Assembly (NCBI GenBank): GCA_017307505.1
Contig: JAFKEE010000029.1
Coordinates: 62,001 to 126,000, forward strand
Reading direction: 5' to 3'
DNA: 64,000 bases
Source: Acidobacteriota bacterium
GTDB taxonomy: Bacteria; Acidobacteriota; Terriglobia; Bryobacterales; Bryobacteraceae
Below, piece after piece: positions 35,675-45,011 of the stretch; within the stretch, counting starts at the first letter, position 1; each line of letters starts with the position of its first letter. The notes beneath the pieces are model-generated. The model was not told where the DNA came from, searched no databases, and worked only from the letters and a program-made list of their open reading frames with translations. The position numbers and the translations under genes are program-made.

Positions 35675-36318
35675 CGCACGGGCGGCACACGCACACTGCT
35701 GGCCTTGCACTCCCGCTGACCGGTGCACGGAATGGGCTTCAGGTTCTTGTCCAGGCAGACCCGGACTTCGCTAAGGAAGTTCGCGCTGCAGGAGATGGCG
35801 ATCATGTTGGGCGTCATGCCCGGATTCGCCTGCAGGAACTCCTTCTTCACCTCGCCGGGGCTGATGGTGAAGTACTCCTTTGGCGACTGGAACTTCGGCG
35901 GCACCTTGATGCTCAGCAGGGCTTTGCGGGCGGTTTTGAAGTAGTTGTCCGCATTCATGCCGCTGCACGTGCCGTGGCGGGTCCACTCATGATTGATGAG
36001 AGACAGCGACGGCATGATGTCGAGCATCGTCTTGGGATCCGACAGCCCCTTGTCGGTGGAGCAGAACTGCGGCCAGCCGCTGCCGTTCTGGGGTTTGGTG
36101 TACTGCGGCCACAACCCATGAAGGACGAAGGCGAAACTGTGGCCCGTTCCGCACTGCGGATCGCTGGGCTTGGTCGTCTTCCCGGCACAGTAGGCAGGCG
36201 ACCAGGACATGGTCAAGAGATAGTAGTCAAACTGGCCCGGCTCCCCGATTTTCTTGTCGCGTTCGGCCCCAGAGAGCACCGAAACGGCCAACAAACCCAG
36301 ACACAGCAGGTGTTTCAT
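35671..36318 (-). CDS. Secreted ribonuclease T2
   Basis: A 215-residue exported RNase of the T2 family, which cleaves single-stranded RNA through 2',3'-cyclic phosphates. Signal peptide KHLLCLGLLAVSVLSG; CAS-1 FVLHGLWPQ at residues 64-72 (His67) and CAS-2 HEWTRHGTC at 110-118 (His110, Glu111, His115) contain all three catalytic residues. There are several cysteines suited to disulfides (around 44, 56, 86, 118), consistent with export. An upstream TTG (36339) overlaps the GGAGG Shine-Dalgarno, so the ATG at 36318 is preferred. The likely role is scavenging extracellular RNA for phosphate and nucleotides. It is divergent from the asparagine synthase gene. Confidence 0.92.
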   Translation of the reverse strand: MKHLLCLGLLAVSVLSGAERDKKIGEPGQFDYYLLTMSWSPAYCAGKTTKPSDPQCGTGHSFAFVLHGLWPQYTKPQNGSGWPQFCSTDKGLSDPKTMLDIMPSLSLINHEWTRHGTCSGMNADNYFKTARKALLSIKVPPKFQSPKEYFTISPGEVKKEFLQANPGMTPNMIAISCSANFLSEVRVCLDKNLKPIPCTGQRECKASSVRVPPVR

Positions 36319-36354
36319 ATGCCGCAAGAATACCTCCAATCGAGCCGTATTCGC

Positions 36355-36360
36355 TATCCT
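36355..36360 (+). promoter_or_regulatory. Possible -10 element of the asnB-GT39-GT4 operon
   Basis: TATCCT lies 8 nt before the GTG start of the asparagine synthase gene. GGGAG immediately follows it, only 3 nt before the GTG, too close for a normal ribosome site. The start codon is fixed because the catalytic Cys must be residue 2. Confidence 0.35.
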
Positions 36361-36368
36361 GGGAGTTT

Positions 36369-38246
36369 GTGTGTGGAATCGCAGGTTATACCAAGCTGGA
36401 TCATCCCGTCGAACGCGGCCGAATCGACAGGATTGTACAGACCATTCATCACCGGGGCCCGGATCATCAGGGGACGCATGAGTCCGACCTGATCGCGCTG
36501 GGCAATGCCCGTCTTTCCATCATTGACCTGTCGTCGCAGGGCAACCAGCCGATCTATGCGCAGAACGGCGATCTCGTCATCGTCTACAACGGCGAGGTGT
36601 ACAACCACGCCGAGGTACGCCGCGAACTGGAAGACCTGGGCCACTCCTTCGAAACGCACTGCGACACCGAGGTGGTGCTGAAGGCGTTCGTCCAATGGGA
36701 CACCCAGAGCTTCAAGAAGCTGCGCGGGATGTTCGCTATTGCGATCTGGAGCGAGTCGAAGCGGCGGCTGGTTCTGGCGCGCGACCGCATGGGCATCAAG
36801 CCGCTCTACCTGTTCCACCACGGGCGAGACCTCTACTTCGGTTCCGAGCTGAAAACGATTCTCGAACATCCGGAGATCCCGCGAAAACTGGATCTGAACG
36901 GGCTGAGCTACTACCTGTCGCTCAACTACGTGCCCGCGCCGCATACGCTGATCGACGGGCTCGAGAAGCTGCTGCCGGGCGAGTACCTCGAATGGCAGAA
37001 CGGGTCCATCCACCGTGCTCCCTACTGGTCCATTCAATTCAAGCCGGATCCCTCCATCACGCTGGAAGACGGCAAGCAGGAACTGGACCGCCTTCTGCGG
37101 CTGTCGATCCGGGAGCACCTGATCTCCGATGTGCCGCTGGGCGTGTGGGCCAGCGGCGGTCTGGACTCCTCGGCCGTGCTGCACTACGCGGCACAGGAGG
37201 TCCCGAAGCTGAATACGTTCTCGGTTTCCTTCAAAGGCCAGGGACATGACGAGAGCGAGTACTTCCGCCAGGTGGCCGCGCAGTATGGGACGAACCACAA
37301 TGAGTTCGACCTGAACCCGGAAAAGGAGCTGGTCGACGCCATCGGCAAGATCAGCTACTACTCGGACGAGCCCTCGGCCGATGCCGGTGCGCTGCCGGTG
37401 TGGTTCCTGTCGGAGATGACGCGGCGTCACGTCACCGTCGCCTTGAGTGGCGAGGGCGCCGATGAACTGTTCGGCGGCTACCTGACCTATGTCGCCGACG
37501 GATACGCGGCGCAGGCCCGGCAGTATCCCGCCTGGCTGCGGCGCCTGGGGCTCGGCGTGGCCCGTCTCCTGCCGGTGTCGGATGAGAAGATTGGATTCGA
37601 GTACAAGGCCAAGCGGTTCCTGGAGGGGTCGCTGCTGAAGCCCGCCGAAGCCCACCTCTTCTGGAACGGCAGTTTCAGCGACCAGGCCAAGCGGACGCTC
37701 TACCAGGCGCGCCGGTATCCGAACCCCGGCGAATTGATCAATACGCTGCCCACCGAGGCCTTCTCCAGCGGCGAGTTGAACAAGTTCCTGTGGCTCGACC
37801 AGCGCTACTACCTGGCCGACGACATCCTTTACAAGTGCGACCGCATGTCCATGGCGCATTCGCTGGAAGTGCGGCCGCCGTTCCTGGATCATCGCATCGT
37901 GGAGTTCGCGGGCCGGTTGCCGGAGCCGCTCAAGATCCAGGGCGGGTCGTTGAAGCACGTTCTGCGGGAACTGATGCGGGACAAGCTGCCTCCGGCCGTG
38001 CTGACGCGCAGGAAGGAAGGCTTCGACATTCCGGCCCATCGTTGGTTCCGCGGCGCCCTGCGGCCTTTGATGGAAGAGACTCTCTCGAAAGCGAATGTCG
38101 ACGCGACCGGCCTGTTCCGGTACGAGGCAATCGAAAAGGTGAAGCGCGACCATGTGGGCCGGCGCGCCAACCTCGGTTATCAGTTGTGGGGCCTGCTGAC
38201 GTTGTTCCTATGGATGAAAAGATGGAAAGTCGAAACCGCTACCTAA
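36369..38246 (+). CDS. asnB: Asparagine synthase (glutamine-hydrolysing)
   Basis: A 625-residue class-II amidotransferase. The start GTG at 36369 is fixed by chemistry: Cys2 (MCGIAGY) is the glutaminase nucleophile. The N-terminal Ntn domain includes RGPDHQGTH, LGNARLSIIDLS, NGEVYNH and HCDTEVVLKAF. The synthetase domain has the ATP pyrophosphatase loop SGGLDSS at 262-268 and ALSGEGADELFGGY. The C-terminal part (MSMAHSLEVRPPFLDHRIVEFA) is of the exosortase/polysaccharide-associated AsnB type as well as the general one. It overlaps the following GT39 gene and lies in a three-gene unit with two glycosyltransferase genes. It may therefore amidate a cell-surface polymer component rather than, or as well as, making free asparagine. 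Confidence 0.92.
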   Translation: MCGIAGYTKLDHPVERGRIDRIVQTIHHRGPDHQGTHESDLIALGNARLSIIDLSSQGNQPIYAQNGDLVIVYNGEVYNHAEVRRELEDLGHSFETHCDTEVVLKAFVQWDTQSFKKLRGMFAIAIWSESKRRLVLARDRMGIKPLYLFHHGRDLYFGSELKTILEHPEIPRKLDLNGLSYYLSLNYVPAPHTLIDGLEKLLPGEYLEWQNGSIHRAPYWSIQFKPDPSITLEDGKQELDRLLRLSIREHLISDVPLGVWASGGLDSSAVLHYAAQEVPKLNTFSVSFKGQGHDESEYFRQVAAQYGTNHNEFDLNPEKELVDAIGKISYYSDEPSADAGALPVWFLSEMTRRHVTVALSGEGADELFGGYLTYVADGYAAQARQYPAWLRRLGLGVARLLPVSDEKIGFEYKAKRFLEGSLLKPAEAHLFWNGSFSDQAKRTLYQARRYPNPGELINTLPTEAFSSGELNKFLWLDQRYYLADDILYKCDRMSMAHSLEVRPPFLDHRIVEFAGRLPEPLKIQGGSLKHVLRELMRDKLPPAVLTRRKEGFDIPAHRWFRGALRPLMEETLSKANVDATGLFRYEAIEKVKRDHVGRRANLGYQLWGLLTLFLWMKRWKVETAT

Positions 38247-40000
38247 TCGCTTTTGTTCTGTTGGTGGCGGCGGCCATCTACATTCCGACACTGCTCGCTC
38301 CACCACACCTGATGGACGATGTCGACGCAGTGCAGGCACAGATCGCGCGCAACATGCTCGACTCGGGCGACTGGGTCTCGGCGCGGCTCGACGGCGTGCT
38401 CTACCTGGAGAAGTCGCCGCTCAAATACTGGATGATGGCGTGCTCGTACGCGATCTTCGGCGTGCACGACTGGGCGGCGCGCCTGCCCGTCGTGTTGTCG
38501 ATTCTGGCGCTGACGGCTCTGATCTTCTGCATGGGCCGCTGGGCATTCTCGGAACTGGCCGGATTCTACGCGGCGCTGGCGTTCTCCACCTGCATCGGAC
38601 TCTTCCTGTTTACCCGGATCCTCATCCCGGACATCATTCTTACCGGCACCATTGCCCTCGCGCTATGGGGACTGCTGCGGGCTCTCGATGAGAAAGAGGA
38701 GCACCCGCGCCTGTGGGCCGCCATCATGGCCGTGGCCATGGGTGTCGGCCTGCTGCTGAAGGGCCTCATCGCTCTGGTTTTCCCGGTCGCGGCCGGTGTC
38801 TGTTACCTGCTCTTTTCGGGCTTGTTCTTTCAATGGAAGACCTGGCAGCGTCTGCGGCCGTTCTCAGGCACACTGCTGATTCTGTTGGTAGCCGCGCCCT
38901 GGCACATCCTGGCCACCCTGGCGAATCCGCCTTACTTCGACTTCTCGATGACTTCGGGGCCCGGCAATTATCGCGGGTTCTTCTGGTTCTACTTTTTCAA
39001 CGAGCACATCCTGCGCTTCCTGAACCGCCGCTGGCCGCGCGACTACAACACCGTGCCGCGCTACCTGTTCTGGCTGTTCCACCTGCTGTGGTTCTTCCCG
39101 TGGTCCATTTACCTGCCGCGACTGGTGAGGTTCAACTATCGCGGAGCGGGCCGGGCGGAACGGCTACGGCTGCTGTGCCTGTGCTGGATCGGGTTCATTC
39201 TCATCTTCTTCACGTTCTCGACGACGCAGGAATACTACTCGATGCCGACCTACCCGGCCTTTGCGCTGCTCATCGGCTGCGCCATGGCGGAACGCGGCAA
39301 CTACGCCCGTCATGCCACCAAGGTGCTGGCCGTCCTCTCCGGACTGGCCTTTGCCGCCATCGTCTTTATTCTGGTGAATGTCTGGAGCCTGCCCACCCCG
39401 GGCGACATCTCGCAGGCTCTGACACAGAACCCCGACATGTACACCCTGTCGCTGGGGCACATGGGCGACCTGACCTTGAAGTCCTTTGCCTATCTGAAAA
39501 CGCCGCTGGTCATGGCCGGACTCGCCTTCCTTTGCGGGGCGATCGTCACACTGAAGTACCGCGAACGTATGACGCATTACGGGCTGGCGCTGATGATGGT
39601 GCTGTTCCTGAACGCGGCCCGCGTGGCGATGAAGACCTTCGATCCTTACCTCAGTTCGCAGCCCATCGCGGCGCGCCTGACGCAGTCACAACCGGGGCTC
39701 GTTATTTTCGGTGATCAGTATTACAATTTCAGCTCGGTCTTCTTTTACGCCAACTTAAAACAAGCTCTGCTGCTGAACGGCCGGTACAATAACCTGGAGT
39801 ACGGCTCTTATGCGCCCGGCGCACCGAACGTCTTTGTCGATGACGCGCAACTGCGTGCCTACTGGCACGCTCCGCAGCGCGCCTACCTGATTCTGGAAGG
39901 CCCCAAGCTACCCGCCATCGAGGCGCTGCTCGGCAAACAAGACCTCCACCTCGTTCTGGAAAGCGGAGGCAAGTACCTTTTCGTGAACCAGCAACCATGA
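38222..40000 (+). CDS. GT39 (ArnT/PMT-like) integral membrane glycosyltransferase
   Basis: A 592-residue membrane protein with about 12 helices. After the first helix (LIAFVLLVAAAIYIPTLLA) comes the catalytic loop PHLMDDVDAVQAQIARNMLDSGDW with the acidic pair used by ArnT/PMT enzymes. LYLEKSPLKYWMMACSYAIFG and the later FFWFYFFNEHILRFLNR are typical of lipid-linked sugar transferases. A C-terminal globular part (about residues 480-592) is periplasmic. Such enzymes move a sugar from an undecaprenyl-phosphate donor to lipid A or protein. It overlaps asnB by 25 bp; an in-frame ATG at 38210 is an alternative start. Its stop overlaps the next ATG (ATGA). Confidence 0.85.
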   Translation: MESRNRYLIAFVLLVAAAIYIPTLLAPPHLMDDVDAVQAQIARNMLDSGDWVSARLDGVLYLEKSPLKYWMMACSYAIFGVHDWAARLPVVLSILALTALIFCMGRWAFSELAGFYAALAFSTCIGLFLFTRILIPDIILTGTIALALWGLLRALDEKEEHPRLWAAIMAVAMGVGLLLKGLIALVFPVAAGVCYLLFSGLFFQWKTWQRLRPFSGTLLILLVAAPWHILATLANPPYFDFSMTSGPGNYRGFFWFYFFNEHILRFLNRRWPRDYNTVPRYLFWLFHLLWFFPWSIYLPRLVRFNYRGAGRAERLRLLCLCWIGFILIFFTFSTTQEYYSMPTYPAFALLIGCAMAERGNYARHATKVLAVLSGLAFAAIVFILVNVWSLPTPGDISQALTQNPDMYTLSLGHMGDLTLKSFAYLKTPLVMAGLAFLCGAIVTLKYRERMTHYGLALMMVLFLNAARVAMKTFDPYLSSQPIAARLTQSQPGLVIFGDQYYNFSSVFFYANLKQALLLNGRYNNLEYGSYAPGAPNVFVDDAQLRAYWHAPQRAYLILEGPKLPAIEALLGKQDLHLVLESGGKYLFVNQQP

Positions 40001-41091
40001 AGGTGATGATCGACGCCACTGCGCTGCTGTTGCGCAGCGCTGGTGTGAAGAGCGTGTTGTACCACTGGATTCTCGCCATGCGGGAACTGGCCGGCGGCAG
40101 GTCGATTCGCGTTTACCCGCCCATGCCCGAAATCGGCGGCCTCGATCATCAGCAAAGTGTGACGTCGCAATGGGCGACTATTCGTGGCATCGCGATGGCG
40201 GTTCTGAATCAGCGACTGGGGCTGCCCTTCCCGGCTCTGGCGGCTCACGGCATGGATGTCTTCCATTGCTCCAACCAGGTGCGGACTCCGCCGCGCAGGA
40301 TGAAGCTCACGGCCACCATTCACGACCTCACCTGCTGGAAGATGCCGGAACTGCATACCGCGGCCAACGTTACCGCCGATAAGCGGTACGCCGAGCGGGT
40401 GCTCTGCCGGGCCGACGGCTTGATCGCCGTCAGCGAGCACACGCGCAATGACGCCATTGAGATCCTGGGCATCCACCCCGACAAGATCGTCGCCATCCCG
40501 AACGGCATCAGCGAGAGCTACTTTGACGTCTCGGGTCCGCCGGTGCGATCGAAGCCCTATGTCCTCACCGTCGGCACCATCGAACCGCGCAAGAACATCG
40601 ACGGCCTGCTGGATGCGTGGGCGCTGATGCGCGAGGACCTGCGCCACGCCTACGACCTGCTCATTGTCGGGCCGGCCGGCTGGGCATCGGAGAAGACCGT
40701 GGCGCGGCTGCAGTCTGTCCCCGAAGGGATCCGGTGGCTGGGCTATGTAGCGGAAGACGATCTGCCTAAGCTGACCCACAGCGCCACACTGCTGGCCTAT
40801 CCGTCTCTCTACGAAGGCTTCGGATTGCCCCTGGCCCAAGCCATGGCCGCCGGCGTGCCGTGCGTCACGTCCAATGTCAGCTCTATGCCGGAAGTGACGG
40901 GTGAAGCCGCGCGGCTGGTGGATCCGCGGAGTCCGGTCGAAATCCGGGACGCCATTACCGCCTTGCTGGAGAATCCCGAAGAACGCGCGCGCCGCGGACA
41001 GGCCGGCCGGCAGCGCGCCCTGGAACGCTATCGCTGGTCGCGCATCGCGGCGCGCAGCCTGGATTTCTTCCAGGACGTCATCACCGGCTGA
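39997..41091 (+). CDS. GT4 family glycosyltransferase
   Basis: A 364-residue GT-B enzyme. The C-terminal nucleotide-sugar domain has the classical motif LAYPSLYEGFGLPLAQAMAAGVPCVTSNVSSMPEVTGEAA, with the acidic E-x7-E pattern (E-GFGLPLA). HPDKIVAIPNGISESYF, LTVGTIEPRKNIDGLLDAW and ATIHDLTCWKMPELH are other family blocks. It most resembles mannosyl- or glucosyltransferases of O-antigen and exopolysaccharide clusters. It is coupled to the GT39 gene by an ATGA overlap, so asnB, the GT39 and this gene form one operon probably making or decorating a surface glycan. No signal or membrane segment is present. Confidence 0.88.
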   Translation: MKVMIDATALLLRSAGVKSVLYHWILAMRELAGGRSIRVYPPMPEIGGLDHQQSVTSQWATIRGIAMAVLNQRLGLPFPALAAHGMDVFHCSNQVRTPPRRMKLTATIHDLTCWKMPELHTAANVTADKRYAERVLCRADGLIAVSEHTRNDAIEILGIHPDKIVAIPNGISESYFDVSGPPVRSKPYVLTVGTIEPRKNIDGLLDAWALMREDLRHAYDLLIVGPAGWASEKTVARLQSVPEGIRWLGYVAEDDLPKLTHSATLLAYPSLYEGFGLPLAQAMAAGVPCVTSNVSSMPEVTGEAARLVDPRSPVEIRDAITALLENPEERARRGQAGRQRALERYRWSRIAARSLDFFQDVITG

Positions 41092-41146
41092 GCCCGGCAA
41101 AGCGGCCGTCTTTCCTGCCTGGACCAACGGAATGGTCCATTTCCGC

Positions 41147-41152
41147 TAAACT
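41147..41152 (+). promoter_or_regulatory. Possible -10 element of the ECF sigma factor gene
   Basis: TAAACT 9 nt before the ATG at 41162, in the 70-bp gap after the GT4 gene. No Shine-Dalgarno sequence lies between it and the ATG. Confidence 0.35.
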
Positions 41153-41161
41153 CTTCTCAAA

Positions 41162-41713
41162 ATGCCCGATGTGACGCAATTGCTGCGGGAGTGGCGGGAA
41201 GGCCGCAAAGAGGCCGCGGACGAACTGGCTCCGCTGGTCTATGAGGAGCTGCGCCGCCTGGCCGGCGCCTATATGCGCCACGAGCGCCCGGATCATACCT
41301 TGCAGCCCACCGCGCTCGTGAACGAAGCCTACCTGAAGCTGGTCAGGGAAAAGGTGCCGGACTACGAAAACCGGGCGCACTTCACCGCCGTCGCCGCCCA
41401 CCATATGCGGCAGGTGCTGGTGGACCATGCCCGGCGCCACCGGGCCGGCAAGCGTGGCGGCGGCATGCAGGCCCTTGCCCTGGAGGACACCACTCTCTTT
41501 CAGCCGGAGCGCTCGCGCGATCTGCTGGCCCTGGACGATGCCTTGTCCGAAATGGCCGCCGTGGACCCGCGCAAGGCCCGGGTCGTGGAGATGTATTTCT
41601 TCGGCGGCATGAACCGCGAGGAGGTCGCGGCCGTCATGGGCGTCCATTTCAATACCGTTTCGCGCGACCTGCGCATGGCGCAGGCCTGGCTGAAGGCGCG
41701 TCTTCTCCGCTAA
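41162..41713 (+). CDS. ECF-type RNA polymerase sigma factor (acidobacterial/planctomycete group)
   Basis: A 183-residue sigma factor with region 2 (LAPLVYEELRRLAGAYMRHERPDHTLQPTALVNEAYLKLV) and region 4 containing a helix-turn-helix (GGMNREEVAAVMGVHFNTVSRDLRMAQAWLKARL). The phrase TLQPTALVNEAYLKL marks the ECF group found mostly in Acidobacteria and Planctomycetes, often controlled by Ser/Thr kinases rather than classical anti-sigma factors. No kinase or anti-sigma gene adjoins it here: the asnB operon lies upstream and the convergent ADOP gene downstream. Its regulon is unknown. Confidence 0.88.
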   Translation: MPDVTQLLREWREGRKEAADELAPLVYEELRRLAGAYMRHERPDHTLQPTALVNEAYLKLVREKVPDYENRAHFTAVAAHHMRQVLVDHARRHRAGKRGGGMQALALEDTTLFQPERSRDLLALDDALSEMAAVDPRKARVVEMYFFGGMNREEVAAVMGVHFNTVSRDLRMAQAWLKARLLR

Positions 41714-41889
41714 GTACCTGTCTTTGCAACCCTCAGTCACCGGGCGGCGGCCGCCGGATAACAGCCTCAAATATTTCTTTGGGCCGGTGGTATGTTCCCC
41801 CCGATTTCCTCGCTTTACCAGGTGAGCGGCGATTTTCTCGGGATCGCCCTCACCCTCGGCACTGCCGTACACACCGGCTCGGAGGAGCG

Positions 41890-41914
41890 GCTCCAGCCAG
41901 TCTTTGGCTGGAGC
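41890..41914. terminator. Perfect hairpin between the convergent ECF sigma and ADOP genes
   Basis: GCTCCAGCC (41890-41898) pairs with GGCTGGAGC (41906-41914) around the 7-nt loop AGTCTTT, 14 bp past the ADOP stop. There is no U-tract on either side. The rest of the 215-bp gap 41714-41928 shows no gene. Confidence 0.5.
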
Positions 41915-41928
41915 TTAGCGGTGTGGTT

Positions 41929-44661
41929 TCATTCGCAACGCAGCGCCACCACCGGATCCACCCGCGAAGCCCGGCGCGCCGGCAGATAGCCCGCGAACAG
42001 CGCCGTGGCAATCAACGCCAGCGCCGAGCAAGCCAGCGTCAGCGGATCGTCCGGCGACAGCCCGTAGAACAGCTTTGCCGCCAGCCGCATCGAGGCGATC
42101 GTCAACCCCAATCCGATCACCGCCCCCACCACCGCCATGCCCAGCGTCTCGCGCATCACCAGCCAGAGCACATGACCGCGTGTCGCGCCCAGCGCCGACC
42201 GTAAGCCGAGTTCCGCTGTGCGGCGCGAAACCGCGTAAGCCATTACGCCGTAAAGCCCCAGGCAGGCCAGCAGCAGGGCAATGCCGGCAAACACGGCCGT
42301 CAGCCGGGCGATGAACGCCTCCCGGCTCAGCGCGTTCTCGAACTGCCGCGACAGCGCCGTGACGCTGCGCACGGGCAGCGCAGGCGCGGCCTGGTTGATC
42401 ACAGTGCGGATGGTGGACGCCATCGCCTCCGGATCCCCGGCCGTGCGGATGTCGAGGCTGCGGACGTACTCCTCCGGGTTCTGGCTCAACGGGAACCAGG
42501 CCATCGGCCCAACAGGCGCTCTGAGGTCATTCATCCGGACATCGCGGACAACCCCGACGATGGTGAACGGCGGCGACCCGGCGCCCTCCTGGAACTGGCG
42601 GCCCAGGGCGGCGCTGCCGCCGAAATACTTCTTTGCCATGGCTTCGTTGATCACGGCCACCAGGGGCGCCTTGGCCGTGTCGGCCGGGGTGAAGCCGCGG
42701 CCCTGCACAAACTGGATGCCATAGGCGGCAAACAGCCCCGGCGTCGCCACATTGACCTGCATGACCCTCAACTCTCCCGGCGCCGCAGGCAGGCCGGGGA
42801 TATGGAAGCCGCTCGCACGCGCCGCCCCGCTCAACGGGCTATGCAGCGACAACGACGCTGTGCGCACGCCCGGCACAGCTTCCACCTGACGAAGCAGCTC
42901 CTGGTAAAGAGCAGGCAGGCGATCGATGGGAATACCAGCCGTCCGGGGATCAATGCGAGCTGTCAGCACATGCTCCTTCTGGAAGCCCGGATCCACCGTC
43001 GAGAGGTTCCGCAGCGTCAGGGCAAACAGAGTGGCGCCGACCAGCAGGACCAGGCAGACGGCCACCTGGCCCACCACCAGCAGTTTGCCTAGGGTCCAGC
43101 GCTGGCCATGGGCGCCGCCCTCGTGGCCAGCCGTACGCGAGCCCGATTTCAGGTCCGTCCCGAGGTCAGCGCGCGTCGACCGCAACGCGGGCGCGAGTCC
43201 GAACAGCAGCCCTGACCCCAGGCACAACAGCGCCGTGAAGGCCAGAACGTGCCAGTTCATAGGCACCTGCAGTCCCGGGCCTGCCGACGACTGGCCGTTG
43301 CCGGCCAGGCGCACCAGCACGTCCTTCAGCCAGACACCGGCGGCGAACCCGGCCGCTCCGCCGATCAGCGAAAGTAGAGTGCTTTCGGTCAGCATCTGCC
43401 GGATCAGGCGCCCCCGGCCCGCACCGATCGACAACCGCACGGCGAACTCGCGGCGCCGGCTGGCCGCGCGCGCCAGCAGCAGGTTGGCGATGTTCGCGCA
43501 CGCGATCAGCAACACCAGTCCAACCGTGATCATCAGGACACTCAGCGGAGCGCTCACCGCCTCGCGCAGGTCCGAGAGACCTTTGCCGGCCGGCTCCGCC
43601 ACCACGCGCTGCTTGCGCATCTTCTCCCGCCAGACGGGATCGCTATCCAGCCCGCCCAGCAGCTCATTGTCCGCATGCAGTGCAGCCGAGCAATTATCCA
43701 ATAGCGGCTGGAGGGACGCTTCTGCCGGCACGCGCACAAACACCATCAGCCAGCTGATGCCGCGCTGCGGCGGCCAGGGCTTGTTGGTATCGGCGTCGTT
43801 CATGTTCGCGTTCTGCGCGTAGTGCAACTCGTGCTGCATCTGCAGCGGGATCCAGACCTCGGCGTTGTCCCCGGGATGCGGACCCAGGAAGCCCTCCTGT
43901 GCCACCCCGGCGATCGTCATCGCCGCTCCGTTGATGGTGACACCCCGGCCCACCACGCTCGCGTCGCCCGAGAAACGGCGCAGCCAGTAGCCGTGGCTGA
44001 TCACCGCCACCGGATGGCCCCCCAACCGCTGGTTGTCTTCCGGCCCAAGCACCCGGCCCGCCGCCGGCTTCACACCAAACAGCTGGAAATACTCGCCGGA
44101 TACCAGTTGGCCGCGCACCGATTCGGCAGCGGCGCCCGCCATGGAGAGATTCAGCGTCGTCATGGGCGTCATCGCGGCGGCGCTCGTGCCTGCCGGCATG
44201 CGGGCGCGCATCTTCTCGTACAGCGGCCAGGAGAAGCGGTAGTCCAGTTCCTTATCTCCATTGCGAGCCAGCGCTGAAAGCTCCCGCGGAGCCTGCACGC
44301 CGGGCAGCAGCCGCAGCAGCAGGTAATCGAGGACACTGAAAACCGCGGTGTTCGCGCCAATACCCAGTGCCAGCGAGGCTACGGCCACCAGGGCAAAGCC
44401 CGGGCTCTTCCGCAGCCCCCGCCAGGCGTAGCGCAGGTCGGCGCCCAGATCCTCCACCCAGCGCGTCCCCCGGGCGTCGCGGCAGTCTTCCTTCAGCTGC
44501 TCCAGGCCGCCGAACTGGAGGCGGGCCATGCGCAGCGCCTCGTCCCGCGTAGCACCCTTAGCGCACAACTCGCTCACCATCTCGTCAAAGTGGAAGCGCA
44601 GCTCCTTGTCCAGGTGCCGTTCCACTTCGCGATGACGCAACAGCCGGTGGATCCAGGTCAT
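41929..44661 (-). CDS. ADOP-type ABC transporter permease (fused double MacB-like permease)
   Basis: A 910-residue membrane protein. It opens with the ADOP-specific N-terminal helical region (HREVERHLDKELRFHFDEMVSELCAKGATRDEALRMARLQFGG) and then two consecutive MacB/FtsX-like permease halves: DLRYAWRGLRKSPGFALVAVASLALGIGANTAVFS with IACANIANLLLARAASRRREFAVRLSIGA, and LVVGQVAVCLVLLVGATLF with the C-terminal SRRTAELGLRSALGATRGHVLWLVMRETL. These acidobacterial duplicated orphan permeases lack an adjacent ATPase, as here. The transported substrate is unknown; macrolide- or lipoprotein-type efflux is assumed from the fold. It is encoded 9 bp after its PadR regulator and sits in the PadR-operator-controlled unit. 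Confidence 0.95.
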   Translation of the reverse strand: MTWIHRLLRHREVERHLDKELRFHFDEMVSELCAKGATRDEALRMARLQFGGLEQLKEDCRDARGTRWVEDLGADLRYAWRGLRKSPGFALVAVASLALGIGANTAVFSVLDYLLLRLLPGVQAPRELSALARNGDKELDYRFSWPLYEKMRARMPAGTSAAAMTPMTTLNLSMAGAAAESVRGQLVSGEYFQLFGVKPAAGRVLGPEDNQRLGGHPVAVISHGYWLRRFSGDASVVGRGVTINGAAMTIAGVAQEGFLGPHPGDNAEVWIPLQMQHELHYAQNANMNDADTNKPWPPQRGISWLMVFVRVPAEASLQPLLDNCSAALHADNELLGGLDSDPVWREKMRKQRVVAEPAGKGLSDLREAVSAPLSVLMITVGLVLLIACANIANLLLARAASRRREFAVRLSIGAGRGRLIRQMLTESTLLSLIGGAAGFAAGVWLKDVLVRLAGNGQSSAGPGLQVPMNWHVLAFTALLCLGSGLLFGLAPALRSTRADLGTDLKSGSRTAGHEGGAHGQRWTLGKLLVVGQVAVCLVLLVGATLFALTLRNLSTVDPGFQKEHVLTARIDPRTAGIPIDRLPALYQELLRQVEAVPGVRTASLSLHSPLSGAARASGFHIPGLPAAPGELRVMQVNVATPGLFAAYGIQFVQGRGFTPADTAKAPLVAVINEAMAKKYFGGSAALGRQFQEGAGSPPFTIVGVVRDVRMNDLRAPVGPMAWFPLSQNPEEYVRSLDIRTAGDPEAMASTIRTVINQAAPALPVRSVTALSRQFENALSREAFIARLTAVFAGIALLLACLGLYGVMAYAVSRRTAELGLRSALGATRGHVLWLVMRETLGMAVVGAVIGLGLTIASMRLAAKLFYGLSPDDPLTLACSALALIATALFAGYLPARRASRVDPVVALRCE

Positions 44662-44670
44662 CGGGTACCC

Positions 44671-45009
44671 CTATTCCACGGTCCGCAGAATGAGGCCCAC
44701 CGCCTCGCTCATCCGCTCCCAATGCGCTGTCTCCGCCTCCAACTGGTGGCGGCCCTGCGGCGTCAAAGTATAGAACTTCGCCTCGCGCCCGCTATCGGAC
44801 GCGCGCCAATCCGAGGCCAGCAATCCCTTGTTCTCCAGCCGGTGCAGGGCCGGATAGAGCGAGCCCTGCTGCACTTGCAACGCTTCCTTCGAGATCTGCT
44901 GGATCCGTTGAGCGATCCCGTAGCCATGGATGGGCCCGAACTGGACGATCTTGAGAATGAGCATGTCCAGCGTGCCCTGGAGAAGGTCAGATTTGCGTGG
45001 TTCCTGCAT
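44671..45009 (-). CDS. PadR-family transcriptional repressor of the ADOP operon
   Basis: A 112-residue winged-helix regulator. The N-terminus DLLQGTLDMLILKIVQFGPIHGYGIAQRIQQIS and the wing segment VQQGSLYPALHRLENKGLLASDW are diagnostic of acidobacterial PadR proteins paired with ADOP permeases. The short C-terminus (SEAVGLILRTVE) provides the dimerisation helix. It is the first gene of a two-gene unit with the ADOP permease. A near-perfect 20-bp inverted repeat covers its own promoter, pointing to autorepression lifted by an unknown ligand. Confidence 0.93.
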   Translation of the reverse strand: MQEPRKSDLLQGTLDMLILKIVQFGPIHGYGIAQRIQQISKEALQVQQGSLYPALHRLENKGLLASDWRASDSGREAKFYTLTPQGRHQLEAETAHWERMSEAVGLILRTVE

Positions 45010-45011
45010 GA

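Noticed and set aside
36354-38153. 599-codon minus-strand open frame opposite asnB
   Set aside because: Every catalytic motif of asparagine synthase is on the plus strand; the antisense product is a Arg/Gln/Val-rich shadow.
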